Shown here piece by piece: positions 29,689-38,213 of a DNA stretch of 64,000 nucleotides. This DNA is from an uncultured Verrucomicrobiae bacterium (GTDB taxonomy: Bacteria; Verrucomicrobiota; Verrucomicrobiia; Limisphaerales; AAA164-E04). The stretch is taken from NCBI GenBank assembly GCA_943788245.1, contig CALSPN010000038.1, positions 37,218-101,217 of the forward strand. The letters run 5' to 3'. Position 1 is the stretch's first letter; each line of letters opens with the position of its first letter. A model generated the notes under the pieces. That model was not told where the DNA came from. It saw only the letters and a program-made list of their open reading frames with translations, and made no database searches. Position numbers and translations under genes: made by a program.

Positions 29689-31176
29689 TTATCGGTGAAT
29701 CCAAGAAGGAAATTGATCCAGATATGGCCAGCGAAAACCTTTGTCCTTTCGATAGGAGAGATCCCGCATCTTCAACTGCCTTTCCGCAAACTCGGAGAGC
29801 ATTTGGGGTTGGCTCAATGGATCCCTTGTTTTTCGCTGCCAGTTCTGCAGAGCATCAAGCAAGGACTCTCTGATATGAGTGTATTCAGCCCGGTCCGCCA
29901 GATTGTTGAATTCGTATGGGTCCTTTTCCAAATCGTAGAGCTCAAAGCGAGGTGAATACAGAAAGGTCCTGTAAGCCGTTTGAACATGAGCAGGTGCTTT
30001 TTGAATTTCATCCATGGTCGTGCCTGCAATGTAATGAGAGTTCAAGTGAGTATGATAGGCTTCGGCAGAAAGATTCTTTGTTATACCATCTGACAAGGGG
30101 TTCACGATCAGCTTGTAACGCTCGTCCCTGACAGAATACCCCAGATGAAAAATGCGAGGTGCTGCACCGGTCGTGAAGCCAAAAACATACTGACGCCAAG
30201 GCACCGTCAAACCATTCAGTAAAGGCTCAAGTGATCGACCGGGAAGGTTTTCAGGAAGCAATGATTCAGCCCCAATAATGCCAAGGAGGGTGGGTAGCAA
30301 ATCCAGTGTGGAAACCAATTCGTTCCTTATTTCGCCTGACCTGATGACACCTTGCCAGCTGATCATGAGGGGCACCCTCATGCCGGCCTCATATACCGAG
30401 CATTTTCCGCGTGAGAATTGCGCGCCGTGATCGCCGATGTAGATAATCAATGTCTCATTGAATTTTCCCGATTCCTTCAGTTTTTGGATGAGCATGCCAA
30501 TACCGTCATCAAGACGCTGGAGGCAATTGTAGTAGTCAGCAGTAAATTGCCTCAGCCTCGCAGAATCCACCCCCACCCAAGGCAATGGCTTGACTTCATT
30601 GGGCTCGATGGGCGTCTCGGGCAAACCGAACTGTTGCTTATGCAATGGAAAATGTGCATCGGGATAGTTGATTGAAAGAAAGAAAGGCTCGTCGCTGCCA
30701 TTAAAAAATGTATCGGCGGATTCCGCATATTCTTTCATGTTGCGTCGCCCGAAATTTGCTCCTGAAATATCGCGATAATCCACAGGGAAATCTTTCTCTG
30801 GATTGACGTGTAATTTTCCAATGAGGCCAGTGTGGTAACCTGCAGATTTCATCAACGTGAACAAATTAGGAATATTTCCGTATGTCGAAAATTTATGTGT
30901 TGCGAGTCCTAATTGACCATTTTGATGAGGGTAAAGCCCTGTCAGGAAACAGGCACGCGAGGGGCTGCAAACAGAATATGGCACAAATGCGCGGGCAAAC
31001 CGGACCCCAGACTCTGCGAGGCGATCAAGGACCGGTGTCCTTGCATAAGGATCTCCATAACAACCCAGCTCAGGCCCATTGTCCTCGGAAACAATCAAGA
31101 GCACATTGGGCATGCCCAAGGAGAGCGTTCCTTTCGCCATGAGGAGAAACGTCAGGGCCATGATCTGTTGTATCAT
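29689..31176 (-). CDS. Secreted sulfatase, heparan N-sulfatase-like
   Basis: Type I sulfatase of about 495 residues. The frame is open to 31251, but AAAGGA seven bases before the ATG at 31176 and a signal peptide starting there (MIQQIMALTFLLMAKG) fix the start. The N-terminal metal strand is LLIVSEDNGPELGCYGDPYA, typical of the sulfamidase-like group; the formylglycine signature is C70-SPSRACFLTG. Further active-site pieces are GYHTGLIGKLHVNP, SINYPDAHFP and IYIGDHGAQFSRGKCSVYE. It should cleave O- or N-sulfate from a sugar in the periplasm or outside. It lies tail to tail with the heparinase-like gene. A formylglycine-generating enzyme must be encoded elsewhere. Confidence 0.92.
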   Translation of the reverse strand: MIQQIMALTFLLMAKGTLSLGMPNVLLIVSEDNGPELGCYGDPYARTPVLDRLAESGVRFARAFVPYSVCSPSRACFLTGLYPHQNGQLGLATHKFSTYGNIPNLFTLMKSAGYHTGLIGKLHVNPEKDFPVDYRDISGANFGRRNMKEYAESADTFFNGSDEPFFLSINYPDAHFPLHKQQFGLPETPIEPNEVKPLPWVGVDSARLRQFTADYYNCLQRLDDGIGMLIQKLKESGKFNETLIIYIGDHGAQFSRGKCSVYEAGMRVPLMISWQGVIRSGEIRNELVSTLDLLPTLLGIIGAESLLPENLPGRSLEPLLNGLTVPWRQYVFGFTTGAAPRIFHLGYSVRDERYKLIVNPLSDGITKNLSAEAYHTHLNSHYIAGTTMDEIQKAPAHVQTAYRTFLYSPRFELYDLEKDPYEFNNLADRAEYTHIRESLLDALQNWQRKTRDPLSQPQMLSEFAERQLKMRDLSYRKDKGFRWPYLDQFPSWIHR

Positions 31177-31595
31177 TTTTTTCCTTTCATGCGCTCGGTT
31201 GATGCGGATCTCGAGATGGATGTAAACCAGGCATCTGTAAAGAGCGATCATGTGCGTCTTCTGTATCCGTAGAACGGATGTGCATGTGACACCTTTGGTT
31301 AAATCAAATCAGGCCTACCATCTTGCTTTGATGAACAGGAGTGATTCATCAAACGCTTACAGGATTGCCTTGAAGCGTTTTTCAGGGAGAAACTTTGATC
31401 TTCTCAAACCATGTTGTCAAGAACCCGCCGACGACCAGTTAACCTGTCAAAAAGCTTGGTCGTCAGCGTGGTTGAGAATGATTTGAAACCATGCGAGTAA
31501 GGAATGAAATACTTCAAACCCGAAGGTTAGAACATTTGCCCCAAACGTTTTACACTCAATAGGGCATTGGTGAGCGACAAAGGAAGCAAGAGCCA
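31177..31595. other. Intergenic stretch upstream of the sulfatase
   Basis: About 420 bases between the sulfatase start and the end of the receiver-like gene. It should contain the sulfatase promoter; no convincing -35/-10 pair or operator repeat is seen, and no gene is recognised. Confidence 0.4.
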
Positions 31596-31970
31596 TCAAT
31601 CAACCTCTAGCAGGTGCTCCATGAGGTGAGTTAACTGATCCAGAACAGCTTCTTCCCCGGCAATGAGTTTGGCTCCTGCAAGCCGAGCTTTTTCGTGGAG
31701 ATCTTCGTTGTTCACTTCAGCAAAGGCGAGCACCGGAATATGTTGAGTTTCCAGATCCTCTTTCAGCGTTTGAATGGAAAGGGGAATGTCGCCCGTTTTT
31801 GAGTGGAGGTCCATGACGAGGGCCATCGGGTGATGCTTCCGGACCTCATCGATCAACTTGTCACTCTGAGTCACAGTTGAAACGCGATAGCCGAGATCCT
31901 GCAACCGATTTACTATCTGGCTGCCTGGTATCAATTTTTCGTAAAACAATAGGACCAAGGGCGTCGACAT
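31596..31970 (-). CDS. Single-domain receiver-like protein, degenerate
   Basis: About 124 residues with the alternating beta/alpha pattern of a CheY-type receiver. The strand-end aspartate for phosphorylation is present in ALVMDLHSKTGDIPL, and VLAFAEVNNEDLHEKARLAGA matches the beta4-alpha4 region. However, the acidic pair at the end of strand 1 is replaced (STPLVLLFYEKLIPGS), and the strand-5 lysine sits in KLIAGEEA rather than a K-P motif, so ordinary Mg-dependent phosphorylation is doubtful. The internal ATG at 31970 is preferred to 31988 because it starts directly before the first strand. It is followed 43 bases away by the gamma carbonic anhydrase gene on the same strand. No output domain or kinase partner is adjacent. 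Confidence 0.6.
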   Translation of the reverse strand: MSTPLVLLFYEKLIPGSQIVNRLQDLGYRVSTVTQSDKLIDEVRKHHPMALVMDLHSKTGDIPLSIQTLKEDLETQHIPVLAFAEVNNEDLHEKARLAGAKLIAGEEAVLDQLTHLMEHLLEVD

Positions 31971-32013
31971 AAGGGATAGTATGGGCAATGGCTGCGGGTA
32001 AAATCAAAGCAAT

Positions 32014-32577
32014 TCACGCGGCGGATGATGAATCGAGAGGTTTCCCGATCTGAATACCATGTTCAAGGCAATATCGCGAGTTGGCCACATATTTTTCTGC
32101 CCAGTGACGAAGCCCTTGACGCTCTTTTTCAGATAGCGCCTTGACCACCTTCGCAGGCGAGCCAAGCACAAGCGAACCTGGTGGAACAACAGTTCCCATG
32201 GTTACCAGTGCATTTGCTCCTACAATGCTCTGAGCACCAATGATTGCCCCATCCAGCACCGTTGCCCCCATACCAATGAGGCATTCATCTTCGATGGTAC
32301 AGGCATGCAGGATCGCCGCATGCCCGATAGTGACATAATTACCAATGAGGCACGGAAAATCGTCCGCCAAATGAACCACCGCATTGTCCTGCACATTGCT
32401 GTGATGCCCTACTTCAATGCGGTTGATATCGCCTCGTAATACAGCGCCATACCAGATACTGGATTCTTCGCCTATGGTCACATCACCAACAACCACTGCA
32501 CGACTTGTAATGTAAGCGTTCTCGGCAACCACTGGCTGCTTGCTCCAAAAGGTCTTGAGGCGTTCTGCAAATTCCAT
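32014..32577 (-). CDS. Gamma-class carbonic anhydrase-family protein
   Basis: Left-handed beta-helix (hexapeptide-repeat) protein of 187 residues in the YrdA/PaaY/gamma-CA group. Repeats run from about residue 20 to 150 (GDVTIGEESSIWYGAVLRGD, VQDNAVVHLADD, VTIGHAAILHACTI, GMGATVLDGAIIG). The three zinc-binding histidines of the family can be assigned to VVHL and GHAAILH. Such proteins form trimers with zinc at subunit interfaces; many hydrate CO2 weakly or have unknown roles. It lies 23 bases after the Mrp gene on the same strand, so the two are probably cotranscribed. Confidence 0.88.
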   Translation of the reverse strand: MEFAERLKTFWSKQPVVAENAYITSRAVVVGDVTIGEESSIWYGAVLRGDINRIEVGHHSNVQDNAVVHLADDFPCLIGNYVTIGHAAILHACTIEDECLIGMGATVLDGAIIGAQSIVGANALVTMGTVVPPGSLVLGSPAKVVKALSEKERQGLRHWAEKYVANSRYCLEHGIQIGKPLDSSSAA

Positions 32578-32600
32578 GGCGTTTGAATATGCTAAGCTTG

Positions 32601-33665
32601 TCAGGACTCAGGCATCCACTGGTTTTTGAGGATCTTGGCAACGTCCATGAATGATTGACCCGCTGGGGAATCTGTTTGAACTGCTGCCACAGGTTGCCCA
32701 GAATCTCCACCTTCTCGAATCTCTGTAAAAATCGGAACCTCCCCAAGGAATGGAATGTTTTTTCGTTCACATTCGACACGACCGCCTCCATTGCCAAAGA
32801 TTTCGATGCGATCTCCGTTAGGAGCGGTGTAATAACTCATGTTTTCCACGATACCCAAAATGGGCACATTCACCTTCTCAAACATGGCAATGCCCTTACG
32901 GACAACACCGACTGAAGCCTCTTGAGGCGTCGTAACGATCACACCACCATCAAGCGGCACTGTCTGGCAGAGAGAAAGCTGAGCATCACCAGTTCCGGGA
33001 GGAAGGTCAACGAGGAGGATATCAAGCTCTCCCCAATCTACGCTGTTAAAAAACTGCTGGATGGTTTTCATGATCATGGGACCGCGCCAAATGACAGGCT
33101 GATCATCGTCCAGGAGAAATCCCATGCTCATTAATTTGATGCCATGGCTGATGACTGGTACCATTTTCTGTTCTGGAGTGATAGAAGGGCGCTCGCGTAC
33201 CCCCATCATCAAAGGAATGCTTGGGCCATAAATATCGCAATCCAGCAAACCGACTCGAGCCCCCAGCTTTTGCAACCCGCAAGCCAGGTTCACCGATACA
33301 GTTGATTTACCTACACCACCTTTGCCACTGGCAACAGCTACAATCCGCTGCAAACCAGGGACCGATTGTTGATTTTGAAATGGATTGGAGGCTCCTCCGG
33401 ATGAAGATTGGCTTGCACTGGCCCCTTGCGGAACCTTGACCTGCACATGCACATGCTCAACGCCATCGGCATTTCTGAGCAACTGCTCCGCATCATGCTT
33501 GATTTGCGCTGCTATTTCAGCGTTTCCACCATTAAGTTCAACCATGACGCTGACAGCTCCATTGTTGACTGCCACATTTTTCACAAGTCCAAAGGAGATG
33601 ATATCCCGCGAGTAACCGGGATACCTCACCTGCTTCAAAAGATCGTTGATCTGTTCTTCGGTCAT
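32601..33665 (-). CDS. apbC: Mrp/ApbC-family Fe-S cluster carrier ATPase
   Basis: P-loop ATPase (Mrp/NBP35) that carries [4Fe-4S] clusters to apo-proteins. The N-terminal ~85 residues form a MIP18/DUF59 domain (LLKQVRYPGYSRDIISFGLV), joined by a Ser/Gly-rich linker to the deviant Walker A motif VASGKGGVGKSTVSVNLA. Switch and Walker B segments GLLDCDIYGPS and DILLVDLPPGTGD follow. The usual C-terminal CxxC is not obvious; NMSYY stands at the site where many homologues read NMSxFxCPxC. The length of 354 residues is normal. Divergent from the TIR-AAA gene. Confidence 0.9.
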   Translation of the reverse strand: MTEEQINDLLKQVRYPGYSRDIISFGLVKNVAVNNGAVSVMVELNGGNAEIAAQIKHDAEQLLRNADGVEHVHVQVKVPQGASASQSSSGGASNPFQNQQSVPGLQRIVAVASGKGGVGKSTVSVNLACGLQKLGARVGLLDCDIYGPSIPLMMGVRERPSITPEQKMVPVISHGIKLMSMGFLLDDDQPVIWRGPMIMKTIQQFFNSVDWGELDILLVDLPPGTGDAQLSLCQTVPLDGGVIVTTPQEASVGVVRKGIAMFEKVNVPILGIVENMSYYTAPNGDRIEIFGNGGGRVECERKNIPFLGEVPIFTEIREGGDSGQPVAAVQTDSPAGQSFMDVAKILKNQWMPES

Positions 33666-33939
33666 AAATTTGATTTTAAAATAAAGCTAACTCCCGTCAT
33701 TGTCTCATCAAGTACGGTGACTGCGTGCAAGCGAGAAAGAAAGGAACTCGCCTTGAATGCGAGGCCTCATACCTTAACGCGGGAAGCGTATTTGGCAAAA
33801 GACTTTTTGAACTGGTCTTTTCAATTGGCTCAAAATATGCTGATGATCTTTAAGGCTGAACGCCGAAAACTAGAAAAGCTCCACCTGAATATCAGACACA
33901 AGGGCAGGAGCGATGCAGATACTTTCCATTTTAAAATTA

Positions 33940-35505
33940 ATGAAACAGGTAGTCATATTAGTTAAATCAGATGAGGCACAGGATCAAAAACTGGCCACAC
34001 ACATCGAAACCAGTCTGATAAAAAGTGGACATTCCGTTTTTGTTGACCGCGAATCACAAACGAGCATGGCCTGGGCCTCCAATCTGACCCATCAGATCAA
34101 ATCCGCGGATGCGATCGTGCCGCTGCTATCCGATGCAGCTTGTCAAAGCGAAATCATTTCATTTCAGATCGAAGTGGCCCATGATGCGGCTCAAAAACAG
34201 AATGGCCAACCCGCCATGATCCCCTGCCGAGTAGGGTTTACCGGAGATCTTGCAGAACCGATAGCAGGTATCCTTGCTCCTATCACGCACCTGCTATGGG
34301 AGACAGAGGAAGACAACGTTGACGTCATAACGGATTTAAATGAGCGCCTGGAGCGTGTTGAGTCCAGAAGTAAGCCGGCCAAACTGGAATTGAAACCCGG
34401 TTTGAGATTGGTTGCTAAGTCCGCGCCCACCCCAAAACCCATTCGCGTGACCATTCCAGTTCAAAAGAAACCCAAGGGCCCTCTCCCTTTGGAGCCGGTA
34501 GGTGGCGCTGTCCCTCTGCACTCGGACTTCTACATGAGTCGAGGTGTCGACAAGGAGTTCCGTGAGGCACTCACGCGTTATGACAGCATTGTCCTCCTGA
34601 AAGGTGCAAGGCAGATAGGCAAAACATCCCTACTGGCTCGAGGTCTACAGATGGCAAGGAATCGTGGGGCCAAGGTAGCGTTGACAGATTTTCAAAAATT
34701 CAACGCATCCAACCTGTCTGATGTCTCCAGATTCTATATCAGCCTTGCTGAATCACTTGCAGAACAATTAGAGCTGAATGTCCTTCCATCCGATACCTGG
34801 GATGAACGACGGGGACCCAATGTAAATTTCGAACGTTTTGTGCGCAGAGAAGTACTGAAAAACATGAAAACCCAACTTGTCTGGGGATTGGATGAGGTGG
34901 ATCGGTTGTTCAGTTGTTCATTTGGCAGTGAGGTTTTCGGTTTGTTCCGCAGCTGGCATAACGAGCGAGCCCTCGACCCGAGCGGCCCATGGGCAGGTTT
35001 GACTCTTTCCATCGCCTATGCCACTGAAGCTCATTTGTTCATCAGTGATATGAACCAATCCCCCTTCAACGTGGGAACACGCCTGACTTTGGAAGATTTT
35101 GATATCAATCAAATCAGAGAATTGGACAACCGATATGGTAACCCATTGAAAAATGACGAAGAGGTTCAACAATTTCAGAATCTTCTGGGGGGCCATCCTT
35201 ACCTCGTGAGGCGAGGCCTTCACGAGCTCGCCTCGAAAAAAATTGATTTCAGCACCCTGGAGACTGAAGCCGATAAGGATGACGGAATATTCGGTGATCA
35301 TTTGAGAAGGATCCTTGTTTTACTTGCAAAGGATCCAGATCTGACTGAGGTCTTGAAAGGCGTTACCGAAGGCAAACCATGCCCAACTCCCGAGAGCTTT
35401 TATCGACTGCGCAGTGCCGGCATCATCCACGGCGATTCCCAAACCGAATGTAATACACGTTGCGTATTGTATGCACGATTCCTCAAACGTCACCTTGCTG
35501 ACTGA
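33940..35505 (+). CDS. TIR domain fused to an AAA-like (AAA_35 type) ATPase
   Basis: Two-domain protein of about 521 residues. Residues 1-140 look like a TIR fold: QVVILVKSDEAQDQKLATHI, GHSVFVDRESQTSMAW, SADAIVPLLSDAACQSE, then SFQIEVA, whose Glu fits the catalytic glutamate position of NAD-cleaving TIR domains. A proline/lysine-rich linker leads to an AAA-like NTPase: FYMSRGVDKEFREAL, Walker A at about 223-231 (GARQIGKTS), Walker B around 315 (VWGLDEVDRLF), and NVGTRLTLEDFDINQIREL. A winged-helix-like C-terminus follows (GIIHGDSQTECNTRCVLYA). ATG 33940 is preferred to 33913 because it begins at the first TIR strand. Such fusions occur in bacterial signalling and antiphage proteins; a defence role is inference only. 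Confidence 0.72.
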   Translation: MKQVVILVKSDEAQDQKLATHIETSLIKSGHSVFVDRESQTSMAWASNLTHQIKSADAIVPLLSDAACQSEIISFQIEVAHDAAQKQNGQPAMIPCRVGFTGDLAEPIAGILAPITHLLWETEEDNVDVITDLNERLERVESRSKPAKLELKPGLRLVAKSAPTPKPIRVTIPVQKKPKGPLPLEPVGGAVPLHSDFYMSRGVDKEFREALTRYDSIVLLKGARQIGKTSLLARGLQMARNRGAKVALTDFQKFNASNLSDVSRFYISLAESLAEQLELNVLPSDTWDERRGPNVNFERFVRREVLKNMKTQLVWGLDEVDRLFSCSFGSEVFGLFRSWHNERALDPSGPWAGLTLSIAYATEAHLFISDMNQSPFNVGTRLTLEDFDINQIRELDNRYGNPLKNDEEVQQFQNLLGGHPYLVRRGLHELASKKIDFSTLETEADKDDGIFGDHLRRILVLLAKDPDLTEVLKGVTEGKPCPTPESFYRLRSAGIIHGDSQTECNTRCVLYARFLKRHLAD

Positions 35506-35797
35506 TGGAGGTGAAAAAGTTGGAAAAAAGGCACACCTATTAAAGTAAAGCTTTATCCACGCGGGAACTTTAACGTTACATTAAAATTTAACGAAACCAC
35601 CTCACGGAGTCAAGCACCTGTGAAAGCAACGTATCCGAGGAACAGAATATCACACACAAAATGACGCACACAAATTCGCTTCAGTTATTGCAAAAAAATG
35701 CTTGTGAAAAAATTCACGATAACTAGTCTGTGGGCCACTTTTTTAGGGTCATGCCAACAGGCGTGAGCTTGTCGAATATGTGACATTGGTCTAATTC
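35506..35797 (+). promoter_or_regulatory. Leader region of the ATP synthase operon
   Basis: Some 290 AT-rich bases upstream of atpB. It contains a 7-base direct repeat (TTTAACG) around 35569 and 35587 and a short perfect inverted repeat, GTGAA-aaaa-TTCAC, at 35704-35717. The atp promoter must lie here, but no box can be assigned with confidence, and the repeats are only candidates for regulator sites. Confidence 0.35.
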
Positions 35798-36750
35798 ATG
35801 AAATTATTGAGCAAACTGGCAATTCTTATATTTAGTCTGAGCCTGATCCCAAGCGCCCTCAAGGCAGCAGACACAAGTCCTTTGGCTGCAGAGATTGCAA
35901 CGGAATTCGAAGCTGCGGAACTGGATACTACTGGAGCTGAAAGCCATGCGCATGAGGAACATCATGGGCTTCCCCCTGCTGCTGTTGAATCTTCAACATC
36001 GGCCCCCTGAAAGTGACTAACTCCATGTTGGTGACTCTTATAGTCTCTGTGCTGCTTATCTTTTTCGCTCAAATGGCTACAAGAAACATCCAGGATGTTC
36101 CATCTGGCCTCCAGAACTTTTTCGAGTGGCTCATTGAAAGTCTTTTTGAGTTCCTGGAATCCATCATGGGTTATGAGTTGGTGAAGAAAACTTTTTGGCT
36201 GTTTGCCACGCTTTTCATTTTTATCCTGGCAACCAACTGGTTCGGTTTGGTTCCCGGTGTCGGAACTTTGGGTTGGGAAACTTCTGATGGTCATTTTGAG
36301 CCTTGGCTCAGGGGAAGCCATGCGGACCTCAACATGACGACTGCGATGGCAGTTTTCTTCTTCGTGATGTGGTGTGTCTGGTCCTTGCAGGCCAATGGCA
36401 TTTCAGGCGTTTACAACCATATCTTTGGTAACAAGGGCGGTGGAGCAGGTTTCATGAAGGCATTCATGATTGCCATATTCTTTTTTGTGGGGATACTGGA
36501 AGTCGTGTCCATCGTTTTCCGACCGGTATCACTCAGTTTTCGTCTTTACGGAAACGTATTCGCAGGTGAAAATATTTTGGAATCCATGCTCATGATCGTA
36601 CCCTGGCTGGGCTGGCTCATCCCTCTTCCGTTTTACTTTTTAGAATTGCTTGTGGGTCTGGTGCAGGCCCTGGTCTTCATGCTGCTAACAGCTGTATTCA
36701 CGCTTCTCATGTGTGAACATCATGATGAAGACCATGGAAAGACACATTAA
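35798..36750 (+). CDS. atpB: F-type ATP synthase subunit a, frame interrupted
   Basis: Membrane subunit a of F0, forming the proton half-channels. The true start appears to be ATG 35798, giving an N-terminal hydrophobic leader (LSKLAILIFSLSLIPSALKA), an acidic/His-rich stretch (ESHAHEEHHG) and LPPAAVE. The frame then breaks near 35990; adding one base restores VELFNIGPLKVTNSM, the conserved start of subunit a in related bacteria. Without correction it would seem to be a 70-residue secreted peptide followed by a GTG-started atpB at 36013. Conserved pore sequence includes VSLSFRLYGNVFAGE (essential Arg) and LVGLVQALVFMLLTAVF. Corrected length is about 317 residues. First gene of the atp operon. 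Confidence 0.9.
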
Positions 36751-36858
36751 GAACTCAAGTATACGAGCAATTGGTTACAAGAATTTGACAACTGGATCGT
36801 GGAGAAAACCGCGACAGCTGTCGAGACAACATCAAAAACTAAAAGAAAGAAAAGCAAC

Positions 36859-37071
36859 ATGTCATTATTGCCTCTCATCGCTGAAATGTCTGGTAGCATC
36901 CACGTCGGACTTGCTGCACTTGGGTCTGCCATTGGCGTAGGCTTCGTCGGAGCAAAAGCAGCAGAAGCAACCGGACGCAATCCGGGAGCCTCCACCAAGA
37001 TCATGGTTATATCCATTATTTTGGCTGCTTTGGCAGAGGGTATCACCTTCTTCGCCATCTTCCTTGCCTAA
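36859..37071 (+). CDS. atpE: F-type ATP synthase subunit c
   Basis: Ring-forming proteolipid of 70 residues with two membrane helices and the polar loop GRNPGAST. The ion-carrying carboxylate is E60 (ALAEGITFF). The sodium-specific Gln/Glu-Ser set is absent, so the ring is probably proton-driven. The frame is open from 36799, but ATG 36859 (MSLLPLIAEM) gives the normal subunit length. It lies 108 bases after atpB and is followed by a hairpin. Confidence 0.95.
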   Translation: MSLLPLIAEMSGSIHVGLAALGSAIGVGFVGAKAAEATGRNPGASTKIMVISIILAALAEGITFFAIFLA

Positions 37072-37088
37072 TAAGGTCAAAGAATCAA

Positions 37089-37115
37089 CCCGATCCAGCC
37101 TTCAGCTGGGTCGGG
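37089..37115 (+). promoter_or_regulatory. Intercistronic hairpin between atpE and atpF
   Basis: Eleven-base stem (CCCGATCCAGC / GCTGGGTCGGG, one G-T pair) with a 5-base loop, followed by only three T. It is too weak in U to be a full terminator. It could protect the atpE message or lower read-through, matching the higher need for subunit c (about ten copies per complex). Confidence 0.55.
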
Positions 37116-37152
37116 ACTTTCAAAGAAGGAAACCTGTTGCTGATATAATTTT

Positions 37153-37704
37153 ATGACTCTTTACTACATCCTAGCCGCCGCAGCCACCACCGAAGAAGGG
37201 AAGGTCGAGGCCATTGTCAAACAGTTTGGCTGGCATCCTCAACTGTTCTTTTCACAGCTGATTGTTTTCGGCATTGTCATTTTCGCCCTGAACAAATTTG
37301 CTTACAAACCGATCCTTCAAGTTTTGGACGACCGCCGCAAACGTATTGAGGAAAGCCTGACAAGTGCGGAGAAAATCAAGACTGAACTGGCGGAGACAGA
37401 AGCAGCCCGCAAGAAAATACTGGAAAATGCCAATACGCATGCCAACCAGCTGATTGAAGAAGCACGTTCGGCTGCAAACAAGGTCAAGGATCAGGAAACT
37501 CAAAAAGCCATCAGCCAAGCCGAACAGATTATTTCAAAAGCGCGAGAAGCGGCTCAAGCAGACCATGAACGCATGCTGACGGAATTGAGGAGCGAAGTAG
37601 GCAAGCTCGTTGTTCAAACCACCGCCCAGGTAACCGGTAAGGTATTGACGGATGACGACCAGAAACGCCTGGTTGATGAAGCCAATAAACAAATTGCCGC
37701 CTGA
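37153..37704 (+). CDS. atpF: F-type ATP synthase subunit b
   Basis: Peripheral-stalk subunit of 183 residues. A single membrane helix near the N-terminus (QLFFSQLIVFGIVIFALNKF) is followed by KPILQVLDDRRKRIEESL and a long charged coiled coil (about residues 55-160) that dimerises and reaches to F1. Spacing to atpE is 81 bases, with the hairpin between; atpH starts 37 bases downstream. No frame problems are seen. Confidence 0.95.
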   Translation: MTLYYILAAAATTEEGKVEAIVKQFGWHPQLFFSQLIVFGIVIFALNKFAYKPILQVLDDRRKRIEESLTSAEKIKTELAETEAARKKILENANTHANQLIEEARSAANKVKDQETQKAISQAEQIISKAREAAQADHERMLTELRSEVGKLVVQTTAQVTGKVLTDDDQKRLVDEANKQIAA

Positions 37705-37741
37705 TCCAAGCATACCGCTCAGCATTCAACGCCATCGACAC

Positions 37742-38144
37742 ATGAAAGTCTCCAAACAAGCACGTCGCGATGCTAAAATTGCTCTTCAAGGGCTGCCTGA
37801 AAAATGGGCTTCTGCAAGAAGATAGTGTCACAAAGACAGTGCAAGCAGTTGTGGATGGGAAGCCACGTGCTTATATCCAGATTCTGAATCATTTGCTGAA
37901 GCTTGTAAAAACAGACATTCACAGCCGGACAGCCAGGATTGAATCTGCCGATTCGCTTGATGATGCCACTCGGAAGTCTGTTGAAAAGCTGCTTACGGAC
38001 CGTTACGGCACTTCATTGATGATGAGCTTTGACGTAAATCCGGCATTGCTTGGCGGTATGCGCATCCAGGTTGGAAGTGATGTTTATGATGCAAGCATCC
38101 GAAGCCGTCTACAGAAAATTGGAGAATCCTTCGCTGTTAAGTAA
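37742..38144 (+). CDS. atpH: F-type ATP synthase subunit delta, frame interrupted
   Basis: Subunit delta caps F1 and holds the peripheral stalk. Starting at ATG 37742 the product reads MKVSKQARRDAK and then leaves frame in an AAAA run near 37776; removing one A continues into LLFKGCLKNGLLQED and the rest of the protein without loss. The C-terminal part is typical (NPALLGGMRIQVGSDVYDAS), containing the conserved Gly-Gly. Corrected length is about 133 residues, somewhat short for delta (usually ~175), because the N-terminal helical domain is reduced. Cotranscribed with atpF and atpA. Confidence 0.85.
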
Positions 38145-38213
38145 CCTAAAAGGCTATCGTAAATTCATTGATACTTTGAACCCCCTAAAACACATCGATC
38201 TTTTCAAAACCCT

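Noticed and set aside
33408..33965. 185-codon plus-strand frame upstream of the TIR-AAA gene
   Set aside because: Mostly antisense to apbC; composition and lack of motifs mark it as a shadow frame.
35798..36010. Separate small secreted peptide gene upstream of atpB
   Set aside because: Its end and the start of the atpB frame join into conserved subunit a sequence by adding one base, so it is the N-terminus of AtpB.
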